Part shown: positions 42,087-50,999 of the stretch, piece by piece
How positions within the stretch are numbered: position 1 is the stretch's first letter
Layout: each line of letters starts with the position of its first letter
NCBI GenBank assembly: GCA_937897645.1
Contig: CALCNV010000064.1
Location: 1 to 60,590, forward strand
Direction: 5' to 3'
DNA from: an uncultured Lysobacteraceae bacterium
GTDB lineage: Bacteria; Pseudomonadota; Gammaproteobacteria; Xanthomonadales; Xanthomonadaceae
DNA: 60,590 nt
Made by a program: the position numbers and the translations under genes
Notes under the pieces: model-generated
Databases searched by the model: none
Told to the model about the DNA's origin: nothing
Seen by the model: only the letters and a program-made list of their open reading frames with translations

Positions 42087-44453
42087 GTGCGCCCAGTCCT
42101 TCGCCTGCTCCCGCTGCCGTTCAGTATCGCCTTGTGCCTGCCCGCCATGGCCGCCGGCGACAAACCCGACAGCTGGGCCCTGTGCCCGATCGAGGACGCC
42201 ATCCCGGCGTTTGTCGACGCCCCTGCAGTCGCCGGCGAGACCGCGGCAGACCGTGCCGAACTGCCCACCACCATCGAGGGTGACGAGCAAACCGGTACCG
42301 ACGTCAACATGGCCTACCAGGGCAACGTGGTCCTGCGCCGTGGCAACCAGTACCTCAATGCCGACAACCTGAAGTTCGACCAGGAACAGAACACCTACAT
42401 CGCCGATGGCAACGTGCGCTACGAAGACGGCAGCATGCGCATCATCGCCAAGCGCGCGCAGGGTGACCAGAGCACCGACACCCACGTGATCGAGGACGTC
42501 AGCTACCAGCTGGTATCCCGGCGCGGCAGCGGCGGCGCCGACAGCCTCAACCTGGTGGGTTCGCAAGGCCAGCTGCACGGCTCCACGTACTCCACCTGCC
42601 CGCCTGACCAGCGCGCGTGGGAACTCAGCGCACGCCGCATCGACGTGGACACCGATGAAGGCTGGGGCGTGGCCCGCGGCGCGACCATCCGCATCGGCCG
42701 CGTGCCGGTGCTGTACGTGCCGTGGATCAAGTTCCCGATCGACGACCAGCGCCATACCGGCATGCTGTACCCGACCATCAGTACTTCCGGGCGCAACGGT
42801 TTCGACTACCGCCAGCCGGTCTACCTGAACCTGGCGCCGAATTACGACGCCACCCTGACCCCGCGCTTCATGAGCAATCGCGGCTTCTCGCTGGGCAGCC
42901 AGTTCCGTTACCTGTATGAAAACGGCCGGGGCGTGCTGGACGCCAACTGGATGCCGACCGACGACCTGGTCAAGGACCGCGCTCGCGACATTGCCAATGG
43001 CGAACCGGACCCGTACAACGACCCGCTGCGGAGCGACAACCGCGGCATGTTCCGCTACGTCGGCTTCCACAATCTCAACAGCCAGTGGCAGGCACGCGCC
43101 AGCGTGGCCTGGGTCAGCGATACGCGTTATGTCGAGGACTTCAGCAACTCGCTCTACGGCGCCTCGTCCACCTCGCTCACCAGCACGGTGGGCCTGTACG
43201 GCCGTGGCCGTTACTGGGACGCCGGCATCATGGCCGACACCTGGCAACTGACCGATTACACCGTCGCCGATGATTCGCTGCCTTACAACCGCTTGCCGCG
43301 CCTCTACCTCAACTGGAACCAGCCCCTAGGCGAATGGTTCACCGCCGGCGTCCAGGCCGAGACCGTGCGTTTCCAGCACGATGACTTCGGCGACGGCAGC
43401 CGCCTGGACCTGAAACCCTACATTTCCATGCCCTTGCAAGGCGCGTCCTGGTACATCACGCCGACGCTGGCCTGGCGTTACACCAGCTACAAACTGGATG
43501 ACCAGCTGGCCGCGACCTTGCCGGGCGGCGATACCGCGCCTTCGCGCAGCCTGCCCATCGCGTCGCTGGATGCAGGCCTGTTCTTCGACCGCGACACCGA
43601 GATCAAGGGTCGACGCTTCCTGCAGACGCTGGAGCCACGCCTTTACTACCTGAACGCGCCTTACCGCGACCAGGATGGCCTGCCCCTGTTCGACACGCGT
43701 CCCTTCACCTTCAGCTGGGGCCAACTGTTCCGCGACAACCGTTATTCCGGTCCTGACCGCCAGACCGACGCCAACCAGCTCACGGTGGCCATGACCAGCC
43801 GCCTGATCCGCCAGTCCGATGGCCACGAGCGCTTGTCCGCCAGCCTGGGGCAGATCTTCTACTTCGATGATTCACTGGTGGTGGCGCCCGGTGAAACGCC
43901 CGTGCCCAGCGGCAAGTCCGCGTGGGTCGCCGACGCCAACTACTCGCCTACGGACCGCTGGACCATCGGCGCGTCCTACCAGTGGGATCCGAAGTTCCGC
44001 CGCGAGGATCTGGCCAGCCTGCGCGCACGCTACATGTTCGACAACGACGGCATCGTCAACATCAACTACCGTTACCGCCGCAACCTGCTGGAGCAGGCGG
44101 ACGTCTCGTTCCTGTATCCCATCAACCCCACCTGGAGCGCGGTAGGTCGTTATTACTACTCGATCCTGGACAGCAAGCCACTGGAAGCCATCGCCGGCGT
44201 GCAATGGGACAGTTGCTGCCTGGCGGTGCGCGCGCTGGTGCGACGCTACGTACGCAATCGCGAAGGCGACTTGAACAATTCGTTCCAGGTTGAATTCGTA
44301 CTCAAGGGTCTCGGCTCGGCCGGCCAGAACACGGAGCGCACTTTGCGCCGTGCTATCCTCGGCTACTACCGCGACGACCTCTATCTCGTCCCGCCAAGCA
44401 ACACCACGCCGGACCCCGACGACAACGCCTCCGGCCCGGACACAACCCCATGA
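42087..44453 (+). CDS. lptD: LPS-assembly protein LptD
   Basis: 788-residue outer-membrane protein that inserts lipopolysaccharide into the outer leaflet. It starts with GTG and has a signal peptide (VLRLLPLPFSIALCLPAMAA), then a periplasmic OstA/beta-taco domain (VNMAYQGNVVLRRGNQYLNA) and a long beta-barrel. Four cysteines are placed as in E. coli LptD (Cys33, Cys171, Cys710, Cys711), implying the inter-domain disulfide rearrangement. It heads the cluster with surA, whose ATG overlaps its stop by 4 bases. Confidence 0.97.
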   Translation: MRPVLRLLPLPFSIALCLPAMAAGDKPDSWALCPIEDAIPAFVDAPAVAGETAADRAELPTTIEGDEQTGTDVNMAYQGNVVLRRGNQYLNADNLKFDQEQNTYIADGNVRYEDGSMRIIAKRAQGDQSTDTHVIEDVSYQLVSRRGSGGADSLNLVGSQGQLHGSTYSTCPPDQRAWELSARRIDVDTDEGWGVARGATIRIGRVPVLYVPWIKFPIDDQRHTGMLYPTISTSGRNGFDYRQPVYLNLAPNYDATLTPRFMSNRGFSLGSQFRYLYENGRGVLDANWMPTDDLVKDRARDIANGEPDPYNDPLRSDNRGMFRYVGFHNLNSQWQARASVAWVSDTRYVEDFSNSLYGASSTSLTSTVGLYGRGRYWDAGIMADTWQLTDYTVADDSLPYNRLPRLYLNWNQPLGEWFTAGVQAETVRFQHDDFGDGSRLDLKPYISMPLQGASWYITPTLAWRYTSYKLDDQLAATLPGGDTAPSRSLPIASLDAGLFFDRDTEIKGRRFLQTLEPRLYYLNAPYRDQDGLPLFDTRPFTFSWGQLFRDNRYSGPDRQTDANQLTVAMTSRLIRQSDGHERLSASLGQIFYFDDSLVVAPGETPVPSGKSAWVADANYSPTDRWTIGASYQWDPKFRREDLASLRARYMFDNDGIVNINYRYRRNLLEQADVSFLYPINPTWSAVGRYYYSILDSKPLEAIAGVQWDSCCLAVRALVRRYVRNREGDLNNSFQVEFVLKGLGSAGQNTERTLRRAILGYYRDDLYLVPPSNTTPDPDDNASGPDTTP

Positions 44454-45778
44454 TGACTATGAAAATCCGACTGATCCTTGCCGGCATGCTTGCCGCGATG
44501 ATGGTGGCCACGCCCGTGACTGCCCAGACCCTGCAACCGCTGGACCGCATCGTGGCGGTGGTGGACGAGGACGTGATCCTGCAGAGCGAACTGGACCGCG
44601 CCGTGGCCAACGTGACTGCGCAGTACGCGAAGAACCCGGAGCGCCTGCCCCCGCGCAACGTGCTGGAGCGTCAGGTGCTGGAGCGCCTGGTGCTGGTCAA
44701 GCTGCAGGTGGCGCGCGCGGCCTCCACCGGCATCCGCATCAGTGATGACGAACTCAACAACGCCATGGGTGCGGTAGCCCAGCAGAACGGCATCAGCGTG
44801 GAAGCACTCCGCCAGCGACTTGCCGCCGACGGCCTCTCGGTTGCCGAATTCCGCAACTCCATCCGCGATGAGATGACCGTGCAACGCCTGCGCCAGAGCT
44901 TTGGCCAGAGCCGCGTGCAGGTCAGCGAATCCGAAGTCGACGCCGCCTTGGCCACCCAGGCCAACACCGGCGCCCAGTACCACCTCGCCCACATCCTGGT
45001 AGGCCTGCCCGAAGGCGCCACCGCCGACCAGATCGCCACCGGCGAGCGCAAGGTCGAAGGCGTGAAGGCGCTGATCGACAAGGGCGAACTGGACTTCGCC
45101 GCAGCGGCCGTGCGCTATTCCGACAGCCCCAATGCACTGGAAGGCGGCGACCTGGGCTGGCGCAGCCTGGATGAAATCCCGGTCGCATTCGCCAACCTGC
45201 TCAAGGACATGAGTGCCGGGCAAGTGGTCGGTCCGCTGCGTGGTCCCAGCGGCTTCCAGTTGCTGAAACTGGTGGAAACCCGCGACGGCAGCCAGGCCGC
45301 GGCGCGTACCGTCACCGAATACAACGCACGCCACATCCTGATCCGGGTCACTCCGGTACAGGATGCCAATGCGGCCAAGGCCAAGATCGATACGCTGAAG
45401 GCACGCATTGCAGGCGGTGCGGATTTTGCGGCCGTGGCGGCGGAATCTTCCGAAGACGCCAACAGCAAGGGCGAGGGCGGCGACCTGGGCTGGTTCGAGG
45501 CGGATGCCTTCGGCCCCGTGTTCGGCAAGCAGATCTCGGGCCTGCAGGATGGGCAGGTCTCCGCTCCTTTCCGCACCGAAGCGGGCTGGCACATCACCCA
45601 GCGCGTCGGCTCGCGCCAGACCGACGTCACCAACGCCAACCAGCGCGCACAAGTGCGCGAAACCATTGGCCGCCGCAAGCTGGAAGACGAATACAACCGC
45701 TACCTGCAGGAACTGCGTGGCGAAGCCTACGTAGACTTCCGCACCGGCGCCAACGCAGCCCCTGCCAACGGCGGCTGA
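44450..45778 (+). CDS. surA: Periplasmic chaperone / peptidyl-prolyl isomerase SurA
   Basis: 442-residue outer-membrane protein chaperone. It begins with a signal peptide (ILAGMLAAMMVATPVTAQ) and the SurA N-domain (LDRIVAVVDEDVILQSELDR), then two parvulin domains: YHLAHILVGLPEGATADQ...YSDSPNALEGGDLGWR (about residues 180-280) and YNARHILIRVTPVQDANAAK...DANSKGEGGDLGWF (about 290-390). The order with lptD and pdxA is the conserved gammaproteobacterial one. GTG start of pdxA follows at once. Confidence 0.97.
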   Translation: MMTMKIRLILAGMLAAMMVATPVTAQTLQPLDRIVAVVDEDVILQSELDRAVANVTAQYAKNPERLPPRNVLERQVLERLVLVKLQVARAASTGIRISDDELNNAMGAVAQQNGISVEALRQRLAADGLSVAEFRNSIRDEMTVQRLRQSFGQSRVQVSESEVDAALATQANTGAQYHLAHILVGLPEGATADQIATGERKVEGVKALIDKGELDFAAAAVRYSDSPNALEGGDLGWRSLDEIPVAFANLLKDMSAGQVVGPLRGPSGFQLLKLVETRDGSQAAARTVTEYNARHILIRVTPVQDANAAKAKIDTLKARIAGGADFAAVAAESSEDANSKGEGGDLGWFEADAFGPVFGKQISGLQDGQVSAPFRTEAGWHITQRVGSRQTDVTNANQRAQVRETIGRRKLEDEYNRYLQELRGEAYVDFRTGANAAPANGG

Positions 45779-46750
45779 GTGATCCCGCGGCTCGCGCTGG
45801 TTCCTGGCGAGCCGGCCGGCATAGGACCGGAGCTGTGCGTGCGCCTGGCGCAGGTGCCACGCACGGATTGCACCCTGCTCGCCTATGCGGATCCCGAGGT
45901 ACTGATCGCCGCGGCACGCGCGCTTGACCTGCCCCTGCGCCTGCTGGGTGCAGGGGAAATTGCAACCCTGCCCGGCGACCTGCGCCTGCATGCGGTAGCG
46001 AACGCAGTCGCAAGCCATTTCGGCACTACCGATGCCCGCAATGCGCATGCGGTGATCGACGCGCTGCAGCGTGCGTCGGATGCCTGCCTGCGCGGCGAAC
46101 TCGATGGTCTGGTCACCGGGCCGGTGCACAAGGCCGCGATCAACGCCGGCGGGATCGCCTACACCGGCACCACCGAACTGTTGGCGGCGCGCGCCGGCTG
46201 CGACGTGGTGATGATGCTGGCCAACGACATCGTGCGCGTTGCACTGGTCACCACCCATCTGCCTCTTCGACATGTGGCGGATGCCATCACTGCAGACACC
46301 CTTGCACGCTGCCTTCGCATCACTGTGCGGGCGCTCAAGCGCGACTTCGGTATCGCGGAACCGGTCATTGCCGTACTCGGGCTTAATCCGCACGCGGGCG
46401 AAGCAGGCCACCTCGGCCATGAAGAGATCGACGTGATCGAACCGGTGCTGGCCGCGCTGCGCAGCGAAGGCATGCAACTGGTCGGGCCCTTGCCCGCCGA
46501 TACCGCGTTCCTGCCGCAGAAGCTCGCCGGCTTCGATGCCGTGCTGGCCATGTACCACGACCAGGGCCTGCCAGTGCTGAAATACAGCGGTTTCGAGCGC
46601 GCCGTGAACCTGACCCTGGGCCTGCCCTATCCGCGTGTCGCCGTCGACCACGGCACCGCACTGGAGCTCGCAGGCCAGGGCATCGCCGATCCCTCCAGCC
46701 TGTTTGCCGCCGTGGACACCTGCGCACGAATCGCACAACGCAAGCCGTAG
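45779..46750 (+). CDS. pdxA: 4-hydroxythreonine-4-phosphate dehydrogenase
   Basis: 323-residue pyridoxal-phosphate pathway enzyme, oxidising 4-hydroxythreonine phosphate with NAD and needing a metal. Visible are LALVPGEPAGIGPELCVRLA, TGPVHKAAINAGG, THLPLRHVADAI (metal His) and LGLNPHAGEAGHLG, and MYHDQGLPVLKYSGF with FERAVNLTLGLPYPRVAVDHG. It starts with GTG at 45779, right at the surA stop. The stop TAG (46748-46750) is the TAG of the GTAG beginning the next repeat. Confidence 0.96.
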   Translation: MIPRLALVPGEPAGIGPELCVRLAQVPRTDCTLLAYADPEVLIAAARALDLPLRLLGAGEIATLPGDLRLHAVANAVASHFGTTDARNAHAVIDALQRASDACLRGELDGLVTGPVHKAAINAGGIAYTGTTELLAARAGCDVVMMLANDIVRVALVTTHLPLRHVADAITADTLARCLRITVRALKRDFGIAEPVIAVLGLNPHAGEAGHLGHEEIDVIEPVLAALRSEGMQLVGPLPADTAFLPQKLAGFDAVLAMYHDQGLPVLKYSGFERAVNLTLGLPYPRVAVDHGTALELAGQGIADPSSLFAAVDTCARIAQRKP

Positions 46751-46822
46751 GAGCGGGCCCTGCCCGCGATGCTCTGCTGGTTCGGAACACGCAAAAGCAT
46801 CGCGGGCGGGGCCCGCTCCCAC
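46747..46822. repeat. REPIN-like palindrome pair supplying the pdxA stop
   Basis: Arm GTAGGAGCGGGCCCTGCCCG at 46747 and an imperfect complementary arm ending CTCCCAC near 46822 (one base off the usual CTCCTAC). Lies between pdxA and rsmA inside the cluster and supplies the TAG stop of pdxA. Stem core differs from both CCCATGGG and GGGCCATGCCC types. Confidence 0.88.
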
Positions 46823-46844
46823 GGCTATCGCGCATAATGCCCGC

Positions 46845-47636
46845 ATGTCGCATTTCAAAGCCCCGCCCAAGAAATCCCTGGGCCAGCACTTCCTGGTTGA
46901 TCGCAACATGATCGACATGATCGTGCTGGCGGTGAATCCGCAGCCTGGCGATCACCTGGTGGAAATCGGCCCTGGCCAGGGTGCCATCACCCTGCCGCTG
47001 CTGCGCAAGCATGGCGAGTTGACGGCGATCGAATTCGACCGCGACCTAGTGGTGCCGCTGTCGCAGACCGCGCATGGCGTGGGCCAGCTCACCGTGATCC
47101 ACAAGGACGTGCTGGAAGTCGATTTCAGCAAGCTGGCCGGTGAAGGCAGGCTGCGACTGGTAGGCAACCTGCCCTACAACCTGTCCTCGCCGATCCTGTT
47201 CCATGCACTTGACCATGCCGCCGTGGTGCGCGACATGCACTTCATGCTGCAGAAGGAAGTGGTGGATCGCATGGCCGCGCCGCCGGGCAGCAAGGTCTAT
47301 GGCCGCCTCAGCGTGATGCTGCAGGCCTATTGCACGGTCACTGCATTGTTCGATGTGCCGCCGGACGCCTTCAGGCCGCCGCCCAAGGTGGATTCGGCGG
47401 TGGTGCGGCTGGTGCCGCATGCCGCCGCCGACGTAGGCATCCACGACCACAGGCGTTTTGCCGAAGTCGTGCGCGCAGCCTTCGGCCAACGCCGCAAGAC
47501 CTTGCGCAACGCGCTGTCCACCGTCTGCGACGCCGCGCAGATCGAAGCCGCCGGCCTGCGCCCGGACCTGCGTGCGGAACAGGTGGAAGTAGCGGCTTTC
47601 GTGCGTCTGGCCAACAGCCTGGGTGCAGAGGAGTGA
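46845..47636 (+). CDS. rsmA: 16S rRNA dimethyladenosine transferase
   Basis: 263-residue KsgA/RsmA that dimethylates A1518 and A1519 of 16S rRNA. Features are KKSLGQHFLVDRNMIDMIV, SAM motif VEIGPGQGAITLPLL, NLPYNLSSPILFHAL (catalytic NLPY) and FRPPPKVDSAVVRLVPH near the end. ATG 46845 (MSHFKAPPKK). The extension upstream in the same frame is antisense pdxA/repeat. Its stop TGA overlaps the GAGTGAG repeat beginning at 47630. Confidence 0.97.
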   Translation: MSHFKAPPKKSLGQHFLVDRNMIDMIVLAVNPQPGDHLVEIGPGQGAITLPLLRKHGELTAIEFDRDLVVPLSQTAHGVGQLTVIHKDVLEVDFSKLAGEGRLRLVGNLPYNLSSPILFHALDHAAVVRDMHFMLQKEVVDRMAAPPGSKVYGRLSVMLQAYCTVTALFDVPPDAFRPPPKVDSAVVRLVPHAAADVGIHDHRRFAEVVRAAFGQRRKTLRNALSTVCDAAQIEAAGLRPDLRAEQVEVAAFVRLANSLGAEE

Positions 47637-47715
47637 GTGGAGAGAAGTGAGAAGTGAGGGGAGTCGATCTGCTCTTGCTGACTCCTCACTCCTCACTTCT
47701 CTCCACTCACTCCTG
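47630..47715. repeat. GAGTGAG-type imperfect inverted repeat, overlaps rsmA stop
   Basis: Arms 47630-47666 (begins AGGAGTGAGTGGAGAGAAGT) and 47681-47715 are almost complementary, with short mismatches. Same GAGTGAG unit as the perfect 32-bp pair at 21516-21602. The rsmA codons GAG GAG TGA lie inside the left arm, so the gene's end is part of the repeat. Confidence 0.8.
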
Positions 47716-47736
47716 CCTTTTGCATACACTGTCCAC

Positions 47737-48117
47737 ATGAGTACCGACGACTACGCCATCGACATCGACGTAGCCACCCGCTTCCTGGCCGAGGAGTCGG
47801 TACCCGAGGACGGGCGTTTCGTGTTCGCCTACACCATCCACCTCCTCAACCGCAGCAAGGTAGGCGCACGCCTGCTGGCACGCCACTGGATCATCACCGA
47901 TGCCAACGGCAAGGTGCAGGAAGTGCATGGCGAAGGCGTGATCGGCGAACAGCCCTGGCTGCGTCCGGGCGAGGACTTCGAATACACCTCGGGTACCGTG
48001 CTGGAAACCGCGCACGGCACCATGCGCGGCGGCTACGACATGCTGGCCGACGACGGCACCCACTTCCATGCGCCGATCGCTTCCTTCACCTTGTCCATCC
48101 CGAGGACACTGCATTGA
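47737..48117 (+). CDS. apaG: ApaG protein
   Basis: 126-residue ApaG, a small beta-sandwich (fibronectin-III-like) protein of unsettled role, usually cotranscribed with rsmA and apaH. Recognised by YAIDIDVATRFLAEESVPED, FVFAYTIHLLNRSKVGARLL, HWIITDANGKVQEVHGEGV and YTSGTVLETAHGTMRGGYDM. ATG 47737 follows the repeat by 21 bases. Confidence 0.96.
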   Translation: MSTDDYAIDIDVATRFLAEESVPEDGRFVFAYTIHLLNRSKVGARLLARHWIITDANGKVQEVHGEGVIGEQPWLRPGEDFEYTSGTVLETAHGTMRGGYDMLADDGTHFHAPIASFTLSIPRTLH

Positions 48118-48130
48118 AGGGCGCACACGC

Positions 48131-48961
48131 ATGAGCGTATGGGCCATCGGCGACCTGCAGGGCTGCTACGACGCGACCCAACGCCTGCTGGAACGCGTGC
48201 GCTTCGATCCTGCCGTCGACAAATTGTGGTTCTGCGGCGACCTGGTCAACCGCGGCGGCCAATCGCTGGAGACTTTGCGCCTGGTGCATTCCCTGCGCGC
48301 GCACAGCGTAGTGGTGCTGGGCAACCACGACCTGTCGCTGCTGGCCATCGGCGAGCGCACGCCGGACGAACAACGCAAGGTCAACGCCGACCTGCAGCGC
48401 ATCGTGCTGGCCGATGACCGCGACGAATTGCTGACCTGGCTGCGCATGCAGAAACTGGCGCACGTGGACCGCGAACTGGGCTGGATGATGATCCATGCCG
48501 GCCTCGCGCCGAAATGGACCACTGCACTCGCGGAAAAGCATGCGAAGGAAGTGGAGCAGCAACTGCACGGCGACGGGTATCGCCGGCTGTTCCGCAGCAT
48601 GTACGGCGACAAGCCCAACTGGTCGCCACAGCTGGCGGGCCCTGATCGTTCGCGCGCCATCATCAACCTGTTCACGCGCATGCGTTACTGCACGCCGCGC
48701 GGACGCATGGCCATCGAAGAAAAAGGTGCGCCAGGCACCCAGGCGCAGGGCTTGTATCCCTGGTACGAAGTGCCGGGCCGCGCGCAACGTGATTTGAAGA
48801 TCGTATGCGGGCACTGGTCCACGCTGGGCCTGATGATCGGCCACGGCGTGCACGCTATCGACACCGGCGCGGTGTGGGGCGGCAAGTTGACCGCGCTGCA
48901 ACTGGACACGGATGACGTGCACCTGGTGCAGGTCGCCGGACGTGACGTAACGCCTCCGTAA
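48131..48961 (+). CDS. apaH: Symmetrical bis(5'-nucleosyl)-tetraphosphatase
   Basis: 276-residue metallophosphoesterase that cleaves Ap4A to two ADP. The signature is WAIGDLQGCYDATQ, FCGDLVNRGGQSLE, VLGNHDLSLL and MMIHAGLAPKW, all phosphoesterase metal-binding blocks. It follows apaG by 13 bases and ends on the same base on which the DUF1287 gene starts. Confidence 0.96.
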   Translation: MSVWAIGDLQGCYDATQRLLERVRFDPAVDKLWFCGDLVNRGGQSLETLRLVHSLRAHSVVVLGNHDLSLLAIGERTPDEQRKVNADLQRIVLADDRDELLTWLRMQKLAHVDRELGWMMIHAGLAPKWTTALAEKHAKEVEQQLHGDGYRRLFRSMYGDKPNWSPQLAGPDRSRAIINLFTRMRYCTPRGRMAIEEKGAPGTQAQGLYPWYEVPGRAQRDLKIVCGHWSTLGLMIGHGVHAIDTGAVWGGKLTALQLDTDDVHLVQVAGRDVTPP

Positions 48962-49620
48962 TGCACTCCGCACGTATCCTGTGCGTGGCAGCCAGCGCTG
49001 TGCTGGCCGCATGCCATGCGATCACGCCTGCACAATCACGCGCGGATGCGAAACCGGATCGGGCTTTGGCGCCGCACGCGCATACACGACCTCTCCCCTC
49101 GCACGGTTCACCACCACTGGTGAGTGCCGCGCGCGCACAGGTAGGCGTGACGCGCACTTACGATCCCGCCTACGTCGAACTGCCTTATCCGGGCGGTGAC
49201 GTTCCACTCGACCGTGGGGTCTGCACGGACGTGGTCGTACGTGCCTTGCGCACGCAGGGCCTGGACCTGCAACAAGCGATGCACGAAGACATGCGGGCGC
49301 ACTTCGCCGAGTACCCGCAGCAATGGGGACTCACCGGCCCCAACGCCAACATCGACCATCGCCGCGTGCCCAACCAGATGCACTGGTTCCAGCGCCAGGG
49401 CTGGTCGCGACCCGCCAGCACGCAGGCCGCGGACTACGCCGCTGGTGACATCGTGGCCTGGAAGCTCAACAGCGGCCCACTGCACATCGGCATCGTCTCC
49501 GACCGCAAGGCCAGCGACGGCACGCCGCTGGTCATCCACAACATCGGCAACGGCACGCAGGAAGACAACCTCCTGTTCCAGCACACCATCATCGGCCATT
49601 ACCGCCCCGCGTTGTTGTAG
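48961..49620 (+). CDS. DUF1287 family exported protein
   Basis: 219-residue protein with a probable lipoprotein-type signal (CVAASAVLAACHA, Cys19 possible) and a disordered Ala/Pro linker, then the DUF1287 domain: VGVTRTYDPAYVELPYPGGD, DRGVCTDVVVRALRTQGLDL, YAAGDIVAWKLNSGPLHIGI and HNIGNGTQEDNLLF. The Cys in DRGVCTD and the His in LHIGI suggest a papain-like amidase fold; activity unproven. Starts at the apaH stop, so cluster-linked. Its TAG stop (49618-49620) is the repeat's GTAG. Confidence 0.88.
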   Translation: MHSARILCVAASAVLAACHAITPAQSRADAKPDRALAPHAHTRPLPSHGSPPLVSAARAQVGVTRTYDPAYVELPYPGGDVPLDRGVCTDVVVRALRTQGLDLQQAMHEDMRAHFAEYPQQWGLTGPNANIDHRRVPNQMHWFQRQGWSRPASTQAADYAAGDIVAWKLNSGPLHIGIVSDRKASDGTPLVIHNIGNGTQEDNLLFQHTIIGHYRPALL

Positions 49621-49709
49621 GAGCTGCGCAAGCTGCGACCGGGAAACAGTCGCTTGCTGAAAAAAGGTCGCCAAGCAAGCATTGAGGTCGCAGCTTGCGC
49701 AGCTCCTAC
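49617..49709. repeat. REPIN-like pair closing two convergent genes
   Basis: Arms GTAGGAGCTGCGCAAGCTGC at 49617 and its reverse complement ending CTAC at 49709. The left TAG is the stop of the DUF1287 gene, and CTA at 49706-49708 is the minus-strand TAG stop of folA. Same stem as the element at 59870. Confidence 0.92.
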
Positions 49710-50200
49710 AGACGCACGTAGTCCACGAAATCGAATGCAACAGCATGACGGGTATCGGCAGCATGCGACTCATGCGCTACCGCGTCCCACCGTGAAGGGT
49801 CGAACACAGGAAAGAACGCATCCGCACCTTCCACCACCGTATCCACGTGCGTCAGGTACATGCGTGTCGCCAGCGGCAAGGTGAGCGCATAGATCTCCGC
49901 GCCTCCAATGACGCACAACTCGCTTGCGTCATCGCCATCCGCCGCCGCCTGCGCCTCCTCGACCGACGCCACCGCCTGCATGCCCTCGAACGGCACGCGA
50001 CCCGAACGTGTAAGTACCAGGTTCCTGCGCCCGGGCAACGCACGTCCAAGCGATTCCGCCGTCTTGCGACCCATCAGGATCGGCTTGCCGAGCGTCAGCG
50101 CCTTGAAACGCTTCAGATCATCGGGCAGGCGCCACGGAAGATCGTTGTCACGCCCGATGGCGTAGTTACGATCCAGCGCGGCGATCAGCGAAATCAGCAC
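49706..50200 (-). CDS. folA: Dihydrofolate reductase
   Basis: 164-residue DHFR. Family parts are LISLIAALDRNYAIGRDNDL, PWRLPDDLKRFKALTLGKPI (active-site Asp), GRKTAESLGRALPGR and VIGGAEIYALTLP. Reduces dihydrofolate for thymidylate synthesis. Starts 4 bases after thyA on the same strand (thyA stop at 50205), an lgt-thyA-folA operon. The stop is the TAG of the repeat. Confidence 0.97.
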   Translation of the reverse strand: MLISLIAALDRNYAIGRDNDLPWRLPDDLKRFKALTLGKPILMGRKTAESLGRALPGRRNLVLTRSGRVPFEGMQAVASVEEAQAAADGDDASELCVIGGAEIYALTLPLATRMYLTHVDTVVEGADAFFPVFDPSRWDAVAHESHAADTRHAVAFDFVDYVRL

Positions 50201-50204
50201 CGGG

Positions 50205-50999
50205 TCAGACCGCTACAGGCGCCTTGATCGCCGGAGCCGCGTCGTAGCCGAGTATCTCGATGTCGTCGTAGGTGAAGGCGAACAGGTCGGTCACGTCCGG
50301 ATTCAAGCGCAAGGTGGGCAGCGGTCGCGGTTCGCGCGCCAGTTGTTCGCGCGCCTGTTCGTAGTGATTCGAATACAGGTGCGCGTCGCCGAAGGTGTGC
50401 ACGAAATCACCGACACCGAGGCCGCAGGCCTGCGCCACCATGTGCGTCAGCAAGGCATAGCTGGCGATGTTGAACGGCACGCCGAGGAAGATGTCGCCGC
50501 TGCGCTGGTACAGCTGGCAGCTGAGCTTGCCGTCGACCACGTAGAACTGGAACAGGCTGTGGCACGGCATCAAGGCCATCTGCGGCAGCTCGGCCACGTT
50601 CCACGCGCTCACGATCAAACGACGCGAATCCGGATTGCGCTTGATCTCATCGACGACCCATTTGATCTGGTCGATCTCGCCGCCGTCGGCCGTGGCCCAG
50701 TGCCGCCACTGCTTGCCGTAGACCGGGCCGAGCTCGCCGTTTTCGTCGGCCCACTCGTCCCAGATGCTGACCTTGTTGTCCTTCAGGTAGGCGATATTGG
50801 TTTCGCCTTTCAGGAACCACAGCAATTCATGGAAGATCGCGCGCAGGTGCAGTTTCTTGGTGGTGACCAGCGGGAAACCTTCGTTGAGATCGAAGCGCAT
50901 CTGCCAGCCGAACACGCTGCGCGTGCCGGTGCCGGTGCGATCGGATTTTTCAGTGCCGTGTTCCAGCACGTGGCGCAGCAGGTCGAGGTATTGCTTCAT
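50205..50999 (-). CDS. thyA: Thymidylate synthase
   Basis: 264-residue thymidylate synthase, same length as E. coli. Nucleophile Cys146 is in LMPCHSLFQFYV, with SDRTGTGTRSVFGWQMRFDL, RRLIVSAWNVAELPQMAL and QRSGDIFLGVPFNIASYALL. It methylates dUMP with methylene-tetrahydrofolate, yielding dihydrofolate that folA recycles. The start overlaps lgt by 4 bases. Confidence 0.98.
   Translation of the reverse strand: MKQYLDLLRHVLEHGTEKSDRTGTGTRSVFGWQMRFDLNEGFPLVTTKKLHLRAIFHELLWFLKGETNIAYLKDNKVSIWDEWADENGELGPVYGKQWRHWATADGGEIDQIKWVVDEIKRNPDSRRLIVSAWNVAELPQMALMPCHSLFQFYVVDGKLSCQLYQRSGDIFLGVPFNIASYALLTHMVAQACGLGVGDFVHTFGDAHLYSNHYEQAREQLAREPRPLPTLRLNPDVTDLFAFTYDDIEILGYDAAPAIKAPVAV

Noticed and set aside
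41613..43247. A 544-codon minus-strand frame over the deacetylase gene and lptD
   Set aside because: Antisense to both genes with no homology visible.
44381..46918. An 845-codon minus-strand frame covering surA, pdxA and the start of rsmA
   Set aside because: It is antisense to three conserved genes, contains no recognisable domain, and is a GC-skew shadow.
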